Shown here one piece after another: positions 40,001 through 46,512 of a stretch of 64,000 bases of DNA. Location: positions 310,001-374,000 of the forward strand of contig CAJPQK010000001.1 of NCBI GenBank assembly GCA_905372835.1, written 5' to 3'. The stretch comes from Candidatus Saccharimonadota bacterium. Lineage in GTDB: Bacteria > Patescibacteriota > Saccharimonadia > Saccharimonadales > Saccharimonadaceae. The notes under the pieces are model-generated. The model saw only the letters and a list, made by a program, of their open reading frames with translations. It searched no databases and was not told the DNA's origin. The position numbers were made by a program, and so were the translations under genes. The first letter of the stretch is position 1. Every line of letters begins with the position of its first letter.

Positions 40001-41706
40001 CAGTTACTATTGAAAATACAGCTACTTTGGTTAATGAAGCAGCTGGTAAATTAAAAGTAGCGACACCGGTATATGACGGTCAATCACACGCACTGCAGGC
40101 CAACTGGAACAAGCAAATAACTGTTAATGGTAAGCCGTTTGCTTTCTCCGGAACATTGCACGTAACTGCAACGTTACCAAAGCCTGACCTATCTGCCCTC
40201 CGCACCGCCATCGCCAACGCCGAAAAAGAACCGGCCTACATTACCAATGACGCTACCGTCAAGCAAGCTCTTGCCAAAGCCAAAGAAGTAGAGAAGCAAC
40301 CAAACCCAGCTGCTACTGCCATCCAGAAAGCAGCCAGCGACCTCAACACTGCCGTAGCCAACGCCAAGAAGAAAGAAGCAGACGCCCAAACAGCCGCTGA
40401 ACAAGCAGTTGCTCAGGCTGAACACAACCAGGATCCAGACGATGTTACCAGCGCCAACGCCAAGGTAGCTGCCGTCCAAGACCCAACGAAGAAACAAGCC
40501 TTCCAGGATCGCCTCAACCAGGTCACCGCTAACGTCACCGCTGCTCGCACCGCTCTCTCCGCCCTGATAACCAAGGCCAAAGACCCAGCAACAACTGCCG
40601 GTATGTCCCAAGAGACCAAGGACGCCGTAGCTACACAAGCTACCCAAGCAGAGCAGGTCGCCGCCAACGCCGGTGCTTCTGTTGCCGAACTCAACGCTGC
40701 CAAAGCAGCTCTGCAAGCAAAACTTGACGCCCTTCGTCCTGACCTATCTGCCCTCCGCACCGCCATCGCCAACGCCGAAAAAGAACCGGCCTACATTACC
40801 AATGACGCTACCGTCAAGCAAGCTCTTGCCAAAGCCAAAGAAGTAGAGAAGCAACCAAACCCAGCTGCTACTGCCATCCAGAAAGCAGCCAGCGACCTCA
40901 ACACTGCCGTAGCCAACGCCAAGAAGAAAGAAGCAGACGCCCAAACAGCCGCTGAACAAGCAGTTGCTCAGGCTGAACACAGTAAAACTCAAGCTGCAGT
41001 AAATGACGCAAGGGCTTTGGTGGCGAAAGTACAGGATACTACGAAGCGAACTGCGTTGGAGAATCGGTTGAACACAATCGTCATTCCAGGGCCACAAGCC
41101 CCAAGGAATAAGATGACTGTCGCCCAACCACACCACCGCTCCTTGACAGTAGAGACATCTGGAAACTCTTGCTATAACCTGGCAACAGCACAGATGGCTT
41201 CAACACCGGATCGTTACAATAACCGTGTGCTTCGTGAAGGAGTGGACTTTATGATTAACTGTCACAACCAAACTCCTGCGGTTGGCTTCACGACTCGCGT
41301 AACCTTAACACTGAGTCGTCACTATACTAATACAAACCGCTTGACGATTGGTAAGATTATTAACGGTCGAGTATATCAAGACATCACCAATCGAGTCACC
41401 TTTGGTAATACGCCAGATGGTAACTATACTACCATTTCTTACGATCTGACTGACGGTGGCTTTGGTGACGGTGATGGCGCGGCAAACGGCACAATTATCG
41501 ACCCAGTTGGTGTTTACGAAGAAGAGGGCGCTACTCAGAATGGTAACCAAAATGCCAATAGCGGCAGCAACAGCGCAGTTGCTAAGATTGCGAAGAAAGC
41601 ATCAAATGCGTTGGCTGACACAGGTAGCAATGCCATTGTGATCGCTCTCGGTTCCATCGCGGTCGTTGCTACTGGCGCCTGGATAATCATCAAACGCCGA
41701 CGCTAA
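37087..41706 (+). CDS. large mosaic surface protein: beta-helix, LRR, tandem helical repeats, LADTG wall-sorting tail
   Basis: 1539 residues. An Arg-rich N-terminus and membrane helix (~18-40) form the export signal. Residues ~55-690 form a right-handed beta-helix domain, seen from Asn-rich turns such as NNKFIGNGGNG, NNIFTENNAAN and NNTISRTN, starting with VAWISPDGNDNSGNGTEARPF. A Pro-rich linker (~705-715) precedes internalin-like leucine-rich repeats (~770-960; LSGLTKLRALQLSGNKVTDI). An Ig-like cap, then ALA-rich helical repeats (~1030-1300) including a perfect duplication, and a C-terminal domain with GFGDGDGAANGTI follow. The tail is LADTG (1509-1513), hydrophobic helix, KRRR: a sortase signal of LAxTG type. 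Probably an adhesin for host or surface contact. No sortase gene is in the window. Confidence 0.85.
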   Translation: MVRLRISRRNQRVAKIAIPAAAVVMVFALVLTNPFMAKAASVHKKYKAMDTNYPVPTTNVAWISPDGNDNSGNGTEARPFATFRRGLQAVSDGGTVVAKSGAYREPHFFVTKKNITFQAAPHAEVWMKGSDIVSADRWTKEGNMWKTTGKFRNFCRVCTVNPNPSKEGMAAYPEQMFIDDQPLEQVDAKNKVGPGKFYVEDKNPTTLKDPTNNRAGFNVGTEDDLTYYVGSDPSRGTAEITNRARAFSVGGRQADDGSNFTMKAINIAQYSPLQSWSWDRQLPDDQVGTSMIVVNGRGSVVQDSIFTQSSSVGFNTDAEGARIVNNKFIGNGGNGAGANRAHNTTFENNIFTENNAANYLTNGSVCLAWCTVSEIKVTHIENFTFRGNVVDNSKNPASTGNDYYVRNGTAGVWCDEGCIKAKIVNNFFINTTTAIFDEVSDGTIIASNIIEGSGAGIGVSSSSNSKVYNNTISRTNRPIMLNEDARTNGCNERDVHNPQVCKSLESWSASKGLSWNLTGLEMYNNIISSRAVISGDTGAPLWSYPVRSTGGPNHTGPGTYTNDMFKGFDYNAYYRSSLQNEGTIMTWDLADVPNRLDILFANVKDIAKDSRVRSSIDGRDAHSLDLFGTRANNPYFIKEAEQNTDYRKSNYNLKPGSPAISSGKPLSAEVASAIDPSGQYVKPGVAVNRGALVNAYMDSTNSPTPPQPPAAQGVNIPDAKLRQLLNKRLAEISGKTRSDTQAITAQEMLTIDRMYVDNTGNITEDQRIKDLTGLEYAKNVTELSLGNHAITNLQPLSGLTKLRALQLSGNKVTDIQPLAGLSELRSVNLSENVVANYSPLSSLNKLEQVSMSGTNQMLDLSIFAGSKNSLKKISFYDYGRKTKVVNAQSLVGAPALTSLRLTGGQLSEDEITAIGRMTQLTELRLDYSTVMNAQPLAGLNHLTSLKLENQQGSMTTESEVFNSPLKDASGAPVTIENTATLVNEAAGKLKVATPVYDGQSHALQANWNKQITVNGKPFAFSGTLHVTATLPKPDLSALRTAIANAEKEPAYITNDATVKQALAKAKEVEKQPNPAATAIQKAASDLNTAVANAKKKEADAQTAAEQAVAQAEHNQDPDDVTSANAKVAAVQDPTKKQAFQDRLNQVTANVTAARTALSALITKAKDPATTAGMSQETKDAVATQATQAEQVAANAGASVAELNAAKAALQAKLDALRPDLSALRTAIANAEKEPAYITNDATVKQALAKAKEVEKQPNPAATAIQKAASDLNTAVANAKKKEADAQTAAEQAVAQAEHSKTQAAVNDARALVAKVQDTTKRTALENRLNTIVIPGPQAPRNKMTVAQPHHRSLTVETSGNSCYNLATAQMASTPDRYNNRVLREGVDFMINCHNQTPAVGFTTRVTLTLSRHYTNTNRLTIGKIINGRVYQDITNRVTFGNTPDGNYTTISYDLTDGGFGDGDGAANGTIIDPVGVYEEEGATQNGNQNANSGSNSAVAKIAKKASNALADTGSNAIVIALGSIAVVATGAWIIIKRRR
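40183..40426 (+). repeat. 244-bp perfect direct repeat, copy 1 (inside surface gene)
   Basis: Identical base for base with 40738-40981, offset 555 bp. It encodes residues ~1033-1113, beginning PDLSALRTAIANAEKEPAY and ending VAQAEH. Codons here favour GCC, ACC and CTC, unlike the beta-helix part. Confidence 0.95.
40738..40981 (+). repeat. 244-bp perfect direct repeat, copy 2 (inside surface gene)
   Basis: Second copy of the 244-bp unit, encoding residues ~1218-1298. The copies are in the same frame, so recombination between them would delete 555 bp (185 codons) and keep the protein open. Confidence 0.95.
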
Positions 41707-41729
41707 ACCAGCTGTCACAGCTCAATGAT

Positions 41730-41758
41730 AAAGCGGCTATCTCATGTAGCCGCTTTTT
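41730..41758. terminator. bidirectional intrinsic terminator between convergent genes
   Basis: AAGCGGCTA and TAGCCGCTT form a 9-bp stem with a 7-nt loop, flanked by T-runs for the + strand (TTTTT). It separates the surface gene from the convergent ABC transporter gene. Confidence 0.75.
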
Positions 41759-41761
41759 ATG

Positions 41762-43531
41762 TTAATCTTCGATAAATCCGCCGGACTGTCGTGCCCACAG
41801 TTTGGCATAAACGCCACGTTTTTTGGCAAGCAACTGCTCGTGTGAACCGTCTTCGACGATGCGTCCATTTTCTAGAACAATAATGCGATCCAGCTTGGCG
41901 ATGGTTGACAGGCGATGGGCGATGACGATCGAGGTTCGGTCTTTCATCAATGTCTCCAGTGACTGTTGGATTAGCGCTTCTGACTCTGAATCTAAGGCTG
42001 AGGTTGCTTCATCAAGAATCAGGATTGGTGCATCTTTTAAAATCGCTCGGGCGATGGCGATACGCTGCCGCTGTCCACCTGATAGTTTCACGCCGCGCTC
42101 ACCGACCATGGTGTCAAAGCCATCGTGTAATTTGATGATGAAATCATAGGCGCCAGCTTTCTTGGCAGCTTTTTCAATTTCAGCATCAGTCGCGTCAGGT
42201 CGGCCGTAAGCGATATTTTCACGCACCGAACGGTGAAATAGTAGCGGCTCTTGTGGCACATAGGCGATTTGTTCGCGTAGACTTGCCTGAGTAACTTCGG
42301 CAATATTTTGTGCGTCAATAGCAATCTCTCCCGAGTCAATATCGGCAAATCGTAGCAATAATTTGGTGAGGGTAGTTTTACCAGAGCCACTCGACCCAAC
42401 CAAGCCAATTTTTTCACCTGGCTGAATGCGAAGAGAAAAATCATGAAACAGTGTGTCACCCGCGCCCTCATCATGAGTGAAGGTTACATTATCCATGGTG
42501 ATACTGCCGCGCGTAACAGCAAGCTTTGCGTCACTTTGATCGACCAGTGTCGTCGGCGTGGTAAGAATTTCTACCATATCGTGAGCGTCACCAAGGATAC
42601 GGTTATAACTACGCATAATGCTGTTCATATTCCATAATTCATGTGCCACACTGCCAGTGTAAGTGATGATGAGGTAAACTACCGCTACTGATACGATATT
42701 ATGTTGGGCGGCGTATATCGCAAAGGCTATAGCGCCAATTTTTATCGTTATATTAATGGTTGAATACACAGTACTGACTTTTAGGAGCCCGCGCATGGTA
42801 CCCAGGCTGGCGCCGCGCCATGATGTAACGGTCTTTGCAAATCGTTGCTGTTCCAGCGCTTCGGCACCAGACGATTTTACTGCCAAAATGTTTGAAACAG
42901 CATCAGCCAATTGGCCACTCACTTTGTTGCTGGCTTTGGCTTCTTTCTCGTTCAGCTTGGCCATCGGTCGAGAACCAAAATAGACAACGACGCTGAAGAT
43001 GATAGAGAAGAGCAGGAGAAACACAGCATACTGCCACAGTAGAGTTGACAAGATGATGATTGAACCAACCAGGGAAATCACCAACGGTAAAATTGACCAA
43101 ATGATGGTATCCCAAAAACGTTCAACTGCGCCGTTTAATTTATTGGTTTGGCTGACAAGTGAGCCGCCAAATTTATTGGCATGAAAAAACATCGTTTGGT
43201 TGGTCAATTTGCTGAAACACTGTGCATACAAATCGCGCTGCAGGGCGGTTTCAAATGTCCATGCGAGGTACAGGACTAAGCGCCAGCCGATAACATTTGA
43301 CCATAATTCGCTCATGCCGTAGAGTGCGACTAATTTCCATAGTTTTTCTGCATTGTCTAGTTGCCCGTTTTGGATGATGTTGAGTAATTCAGCAATAATC
43401 AGTGGGCCGACAAAAATTGTTATAGCCAGGGTGATGATTGCAAAAAAGATGGTCAAATTTCGCCGATGTTTATAAGGGCGTGATATGCGCCAGAATAGAC
43501 CTAAAATTTCCTTGTTTGTTACGTTTTTCAA
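41762..43531 (-). CDS. ABC-type multidrug/lipid exporter (fused membrane and ATPase domains)
   Basis: 589 residues from a TTG start at 43531. That codon is preceded 8 nt upstream by AAAGGAG, and it yields LKNVTNKEILGLFWR; longer versions lack a ribosome binding site. The six-helix transmembrane domain spans ~20-320. The ATPase domain shows Walker A GLVGSSGSGKTTL, Q-loop YVPQEPLLF, signature VKLSGGQRQRIAIARA, Walker B ILILDEATSALDSES and H-loop IAHRLST. It would work as a homodimer. Substrate unknown. A near-palindrome upstream (43632-43650) suggests control by a MarR-like regulator, as for many drug exporters. Confidence 0.9.
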   Translation of the reverse strand: MKNVTNKEILGLFWRISRPYKHRRNLTIFFAIITLAITIFVGPLIIAELLNIIQNGQLDNAEKLWKLVALYGMSELWSNVIGWRLVLYLAWTFETALQRDLYAQCFSKLTNQTMFFHANKFGGSLVSQTNKLNGAVERFWDTIIWSILPLVISLVGSIIILSTLLWQYAVFLLLFSIIFSVVVYFGSRPMAKLNEKEAKASNKVSGQLADAVSNILAVKSSGAEALEQQRFAKTVTSWRGASLGTMRGLLKVSTVYSTINITIKIGAIAFAIYAAQHNIVSVAVVYLIITYTGSVAHELWNMNSIMRSYNRILGDAHDMVEILTTPTTLVDQSDAKLAVTRGSITMDNVTFTHDEGAGDTLFHDFSLRIQPGEKIGLVGSSGSGKTTLTKLLLRFADIDSGEIAIDAQNIAEVTQASLREQIAYVPQEPLLFHRSVRENIAYGRPDATDAEIEKAAKKAGAYDFIIKLHDGFDTMVGERGVKLSGGQRQRIAIARAILKDAPILILDEATSALDSESEALIQQSLETLMKDRTSIVIAHRLSTIAKLDRIIVLENGRIVEDGSHEQLLAKKRGVYAKLWARQSGGFIED

Positions 43532-43631
43532 ATTAAATACTCCTTTGGTTATTTTTCGGTGTTCAGTGGTTCGCTTTGAAGTTGAGTATTGCGAACGTGA
43601 GGTTTTAGAGGAACTCATACCAGGTGAGTTC

Positions 43632-43650
43632 ATACATGTTGTACAAGTAT
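43632..43650. promoter_or_regulatory. candidate operator palindrome upstream of the ABC exporter
   Basis: ATACATGT-TGT-ACAAGTAT is an inverted repeat with 8-bp arms, one mismatch and a 3-bp centre. It lies ~100 bp before the exporter's TTG start in the intergenic region shared with trxA. The TTGTAC on the minus strand could be a -35 element covered by the operator. The regulator is not in the window. Confidence 0.45.
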
Positions 43651-43693
43651 ATGGTATAGTTATGCCATGAGTCAAGAATATGTGGTAGTTTCG

Positions 43694-43723
43694 TTGTTTG
43701 ATGCTACGGGACTGATGTATAAT
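43694..43723 (+). promoter_or_regulatory. putative promoter of trxA
   Basis: TTGTTT (43694-43699) and TATAAT (43718-43723) with an 18-bp spacer. AAAGGAG follows before the trxA ATG at 43748. Confidence 0.5.
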
Positions 43724-43747
43724 ATATGATGAACAAAGGAGAAAATA

Positions 43748-44077
43748 ATGGCATTATATGAGATTACAACAAAACAAGAATTTGAAGAAAAAGTATTAAA
43801 AAACAGTAAACCTGTGTTGGTTGATTTCTGGGCGCCGTGGTGTCCGCCGTGTCGAGCGATGGCGCCGATTTTACATCAAATTGCTGAAGAAACCGAGTTT
43901 GATGTCGTCAAAGTTGACACTGAAGCCAGCCAAGAGAACGCGCAGTTGGCTATGGACTATCGTGTTCAGGGAATTCCAAACATGAAGATCATCGCTGATG
44001 GCGAGGAAGTCGCTGAGCTGATTGGCATGAAACCAAAGCAGGCGCTGATTGACGCTTTAGAAAAAGCTGCGAAATAG
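43748..44077 (+). CDS. trxA: thioredoxin with CPPC active site
   Basis: 109 residues, typical thioredoxin size. The fold is clear: VDFWAPWCPPCRAMAPIL with redox Cys32 and Cys35, VDTEASQENAQLAM, and the cis-Pro loop VQGIPNMKII. The active site is CPPC instead of the usual CGPC, which alters redox potential and is found in some thioredoxins and oxidoreductases. A strong AAAGGAG site precedes the ATG. No thioredoxin reductase is adjacent. Confidence 0.93.
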   Translation: MALYEITTKQEFEEKVLKNSKPVLVDFWAPWCPPCRAMAPILHQIAEETEFDVVKVDTEASQENAQLAMDYRVQGIPNMKIIADGEEVAELIGMKPKQALIDALEKAAK

Positions 44078-44105
44078 GTAAAGTTCAGTTCAAGGAGAAT
44101 ACCAA

Positions 44106-44501
44106 GTGAAGGGTTTTAATGGAAATATTGAAGAATTGACAGTGCAGAATAGTAATTTTCGTCGGGTGCTTTATACGGCGAAACATTGTCAATTGGTATT
44201 GATGAGTCTGCCAGTTGGTGGGGAGATTGGCGCGGAAGTTCATGAGGAGAATGATCAATTTTTCCGATTTGAAGCAGGTCAGGGTAAGGTCTTGATTGAT
44301 GGTAATGAGTATGCTGTGTCTGACGATAGTGCTATTATCGTGCCAGCAGGTGCTGAGCATAATGTGATAAATACTGGCGAAGAGCCACTTAAGCTCTATA
44401 CTATTTATAGTCCAGCACACCACAAAGATGGCATTGTTCGGGCGACACGCGAAGAAGCGGAAGCTAATGAAGAAGATTTTGATGGTGTGACGACAGAATA
44501 G
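44106..44501 (+). CDS. cupin-domain protein
   Basis: 131 residues, starting at GTG 44106 behind AAGGAG. Single conserved beta-barrel with cupin motif 1 GGEIGAEVHEENDQFFRFEAGQG (metal His/Glu) and motif 2 PAGAEHNVINTG, then an acidic tail. It resembles mannose-6-phosphate-isomerase-like cupins; the substrate cannot be inferred. It follows trxA by 28 nt and may be co-transcribed. Confidence 0.82.
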   Translation: MKGFNGNIEELTVQNSNFRRVLYTAKHCQLVLMSLPVGGEIGAEVHEENDQFFRFEAGQGKVLIDGNEYAVSDDSAIIVPAGAEHNVINTGEEPLKLYTIYSPAHHKDGIVRATREEAEANEEDFDGVTTE

Positions 44502-44536
44502 TTATTAACTCGGATTACAAACGAAAGTATATTACA

Positions 44537-45118
44537 TTGCAGGCTAAACCGCTTTTATATGATCAGATTGCAGCCGATCCAATGAATGATGATTTTGCTA
44601 ATAGAGGTTGGTTGCCTGTGTATTCTGCTTCGTCAAGTTCGCGAATTGTACTGGTTGGGCAGGCGCCAGGCCGAATTGCCCAGCAGACGCTAAAGCCGTG
44701 GAATGATGCTAGTGGTCGCTTGCTTCGGCGATGGCTGAACGTAACGGACGAGCAGTTTTACAATCCTGAACTCTTTGCGTTGATGCCGATAGATTTTTAT
44801 TATCCAGGCAGGGGAGCGCACGGTGATTTGCCGCCGCGCTTGGACTTTGCTAGGAAATGGCACCCGCGCTTATTGACGCAGATGCTGAATGTGCGATTGA
44901 CAATTTTGGTTGGTTCGTATGCGCAAAGATATTATCTTGATCGCTGCGCCAGGCATAATTTGACAGCAACTGTGGCGGACTTTAATATGTATTTGCCAGA
45001 TTATTTTCCATTGGTTCATCCATCGCCGCTCAATATTGGCTGGCGCAAACGTAATCCCTGGTTTGAATCGGATGTCATTCCAGTTCTACAAACGATAGTT
45101 AAGGAGGTGCTGTCATGA
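44537..45118 (+). CDS. uracil-DNA glycosylase superfamily protein (no Fe-S cysteines)
   Basis: 193 residues from TTG 44537. UDG-fold motifs: IVLVGQAPGRIAQQ (motif A region), ASGRLLRRWL, ILVGSYAQRYYL, and HPSPLN (motif B). The Cys ligands of family 4/5 enzymes are absent, so it belongs with the cysteine-free UDG-like proteins. Base-excision removal of uracil or a related base is plausible. It overlaps the DUF488 gene by ATGA. A TATATT (44528-44533) lies 3 nt before the TTG. Confidence 0.75.
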   Translation: MQAKPLLYDQIAADPMNDDFANRGWLPVYSASSSSRIVLVGQAPGRIAQQTLKPWNDASGRLLRRWLNVTDEQFYNPELFALMPIDFYYPGRGAHGDLPPRLDFARKWHPRLLTQMLNVRLTILVGSYAQRYYLDRCARHNLTATVADFNMYLPDYFPLVHPSPLNIGWRKRNPWFESDVIPVLQTIVKEVLS

Positions 45119-45462
45119 CAGTTTATAAAATTAAACGAATTTACGAATCGCCAGAATCGGACGATGGCTACCGCGTGCTGGTTGACCGATTATGGCCGCG
45201 CGGTATCAGTAAAGAACGAGCAGCGCTAGACGAATGGGCAAAAGATATTGCACCGACTAACGAGTTGCGCCAATGGTTCGGTCATGATCCGGAAAAATTT
45301 GTAGGGTTTATGTCGCGTTATACCGAAGAGCTGGATGCTAGTTCTGTAGCCGCCACTCTTAAACAACAATGGCAAAAACATCCAGTTGTTACGCTGTTAT
45401 ACAGTGCTAAAGATATCGAGCATAATCAGGCGGTAGTGCTGCAGCAGTGGTTAGAGCGGTGA
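45115..45462 (+). CDS. DUF488-family protein (YeaO-like)
   Basis: 115 residues. Family hallmarks: IYESPESDDGYRVLVDRLWPRG, WAKDIAPTNELRQWFGHDP, and VTLLYSAKDIEHNQAVVLQQWL. It is a small protein of unknown biochemical function, seen widely and often next to stress or repair genes. Here it is translationally coupled to the UDG-like gene. Confidence 0.88.
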   Translation: MTVYKIKRIYESPESDDGYRVLVDRLWPRGISKERAALDEWAKDIAPTNELRQWFGHDPEKFVGFMSRYTEELDASSVAATLKQQWQKHPVVTLLYSAKDIEHNQAVVLQQWLER

Positions 45463-45513
45463 TTCGTGCCGCACACTACGTAGTGCTATAATGGTTACGT
45501 AAGGAGGTATAAT

Positions 45514-45905
45514 ATGCTACTAACATTTTCTCGCGGGCGGGCGAAAATTACGGTGTTGATGACACTGAAGTTGGCAATACGGAGGTAATTGCTGGTTATA
45601 TCAAGGATTATTTCGGCGATAAAATCGACGTTTTCAAGCTGGAGCCGGTGAATCCGTATCCGGATAATTATCAAGAATGTACTGAAGTTGCCAAGCGTGA
45701 AAAAGCCGAAAGCGCGCGGCCAGCATTCCAAGGCAAGGTAGATTTGTCTGCTCATGATACTATTTTCTTGGGCTATCCGATTTGGTGGGGCGAGCCGCCG
45801 ATGATCATCAATACTTTTTTAGAAAAGTATGACTTTGTCGGCAAAACAATCATTCCGTTCAATACCCACGCCGGTTCTGGCGCTGCTGGCAGAGCGTTTT
45901 GCTAG
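45514..45905 (+). pseudogene. decayed flavodoxin, frameshifted and C-terminally truncated
   Basis: A promoter (TATAAT 45487-45492), AAGGAGG and ATG 45514 start a flavodoxin. The first codons read MLLTFSRG, but the remainder (GENYGVDDTEVGNTEVIAGY, then HDTIFLGYPIWWGEPP, and IPFNTHAGSG) continues in a shifted frame. The net shift near 45530-45540 fits one lost base or two gained. After THAGSG the homology stops at about 45880 and the sequence changes to that of an HD hydrolase. Both the start and the end are damaged, so it should not make a functional protein. Confidence 0.85.
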
Positions 45906-46497
45906 CGAGTGCAGCGAGCCAGTGGATTTGCAAGAAGTGCTGTTGACGGCTTGGCTGCACGACGTTGATGATTACAAATTGGTCGGCAAGGCGCAGGCAG
46001 AGAAAATAACGAACGCAGTAAATATCATGACGCAGGCAAAAGTGTTTGACGGACTAAGCCAGGCGGTGCTGGAAAACATTGCAGCGATTGGTTATAGTAA
46101 ACGGCTGAACGGCAGGCAACCGTAGCGGCTGGCGGGTCAAATTGTGTCTGACGCCGACATGTGTGACGCTATTGGTGTAGTTGGGATTGAGCGGGCGCTG
46201 GTTTATGCTTGCTATCATGGTGGGCATATTTTTGATCCCGCGGTTTGGCCAAATGTTAATCTGGCAGCGCATGAGTATAATGCTGACGGCAATACACATG
46301 ATACCGACGGCTTCATCAATCATTTCTTTGAAAAGCTGCTGAAACTAAAAGGCTTGATGCTGACGCTACCAGGACGAGCAGAAGCAGAAAACCGCCAGCA
46401 AATTATGGTTGATTTCTTACGCCATTATTTCCGCGAGAAGAATGTGCCGGAGTGGAGCGAGTTTCTGGAAGAATACTTGCATAAATATGATTTTTAG
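45867..46497 (+). pseudogene. decayed HD-domain hydrolase, missing N-terminus and with an in-frame TAG
   Basis: The frame begins only after the flavodoxin break (about 45867) with LALLAERFASECSEPVDL, then VLLTAWLHDVDDYKLVGKAQ with the HD pair. It reads IGYSKRLNGRQP up to TAG (46123-46125) and continues in the same frame with RLAGQIVSDADMCDAIG, down to the C-terminus at 46497. The missing first His helix implies that a deletion joined the flavodoxin's end to this gene. A single nonsense codon then interrupts the rest. The intact ancestor would be a YedJ/YpgQ-type hydrolase. Confidence 0.85.
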
Positions 46498-46512
46498 ACT
46501 GTAATATATCTA

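Noticed and set aside
40189..40772. Long minus-strand open frames (up to 175 residues) opposite the helical repeats
   Set aside because: They mirror the repeat unit, recur at 40744-41136, are rich in Gly/Ser/Val from codon bias of the sense strand, and have no start signals.
41762..43675. Starting the ABC exporter at the minus-strand ATG of 43675
   Set aside because: The 48 extra residues are unconserved in appearance, and a TTG at 43531 with AAAGGAG at 8 nt spacing gives a normal N-terminus.
46123..46125. TAG as a recoded sense codon in the HD hydrolase
   Set aside because: Other genes here use TAG as a real stop, and the gene also lacks its N-terminus; decay is the simpler reading.
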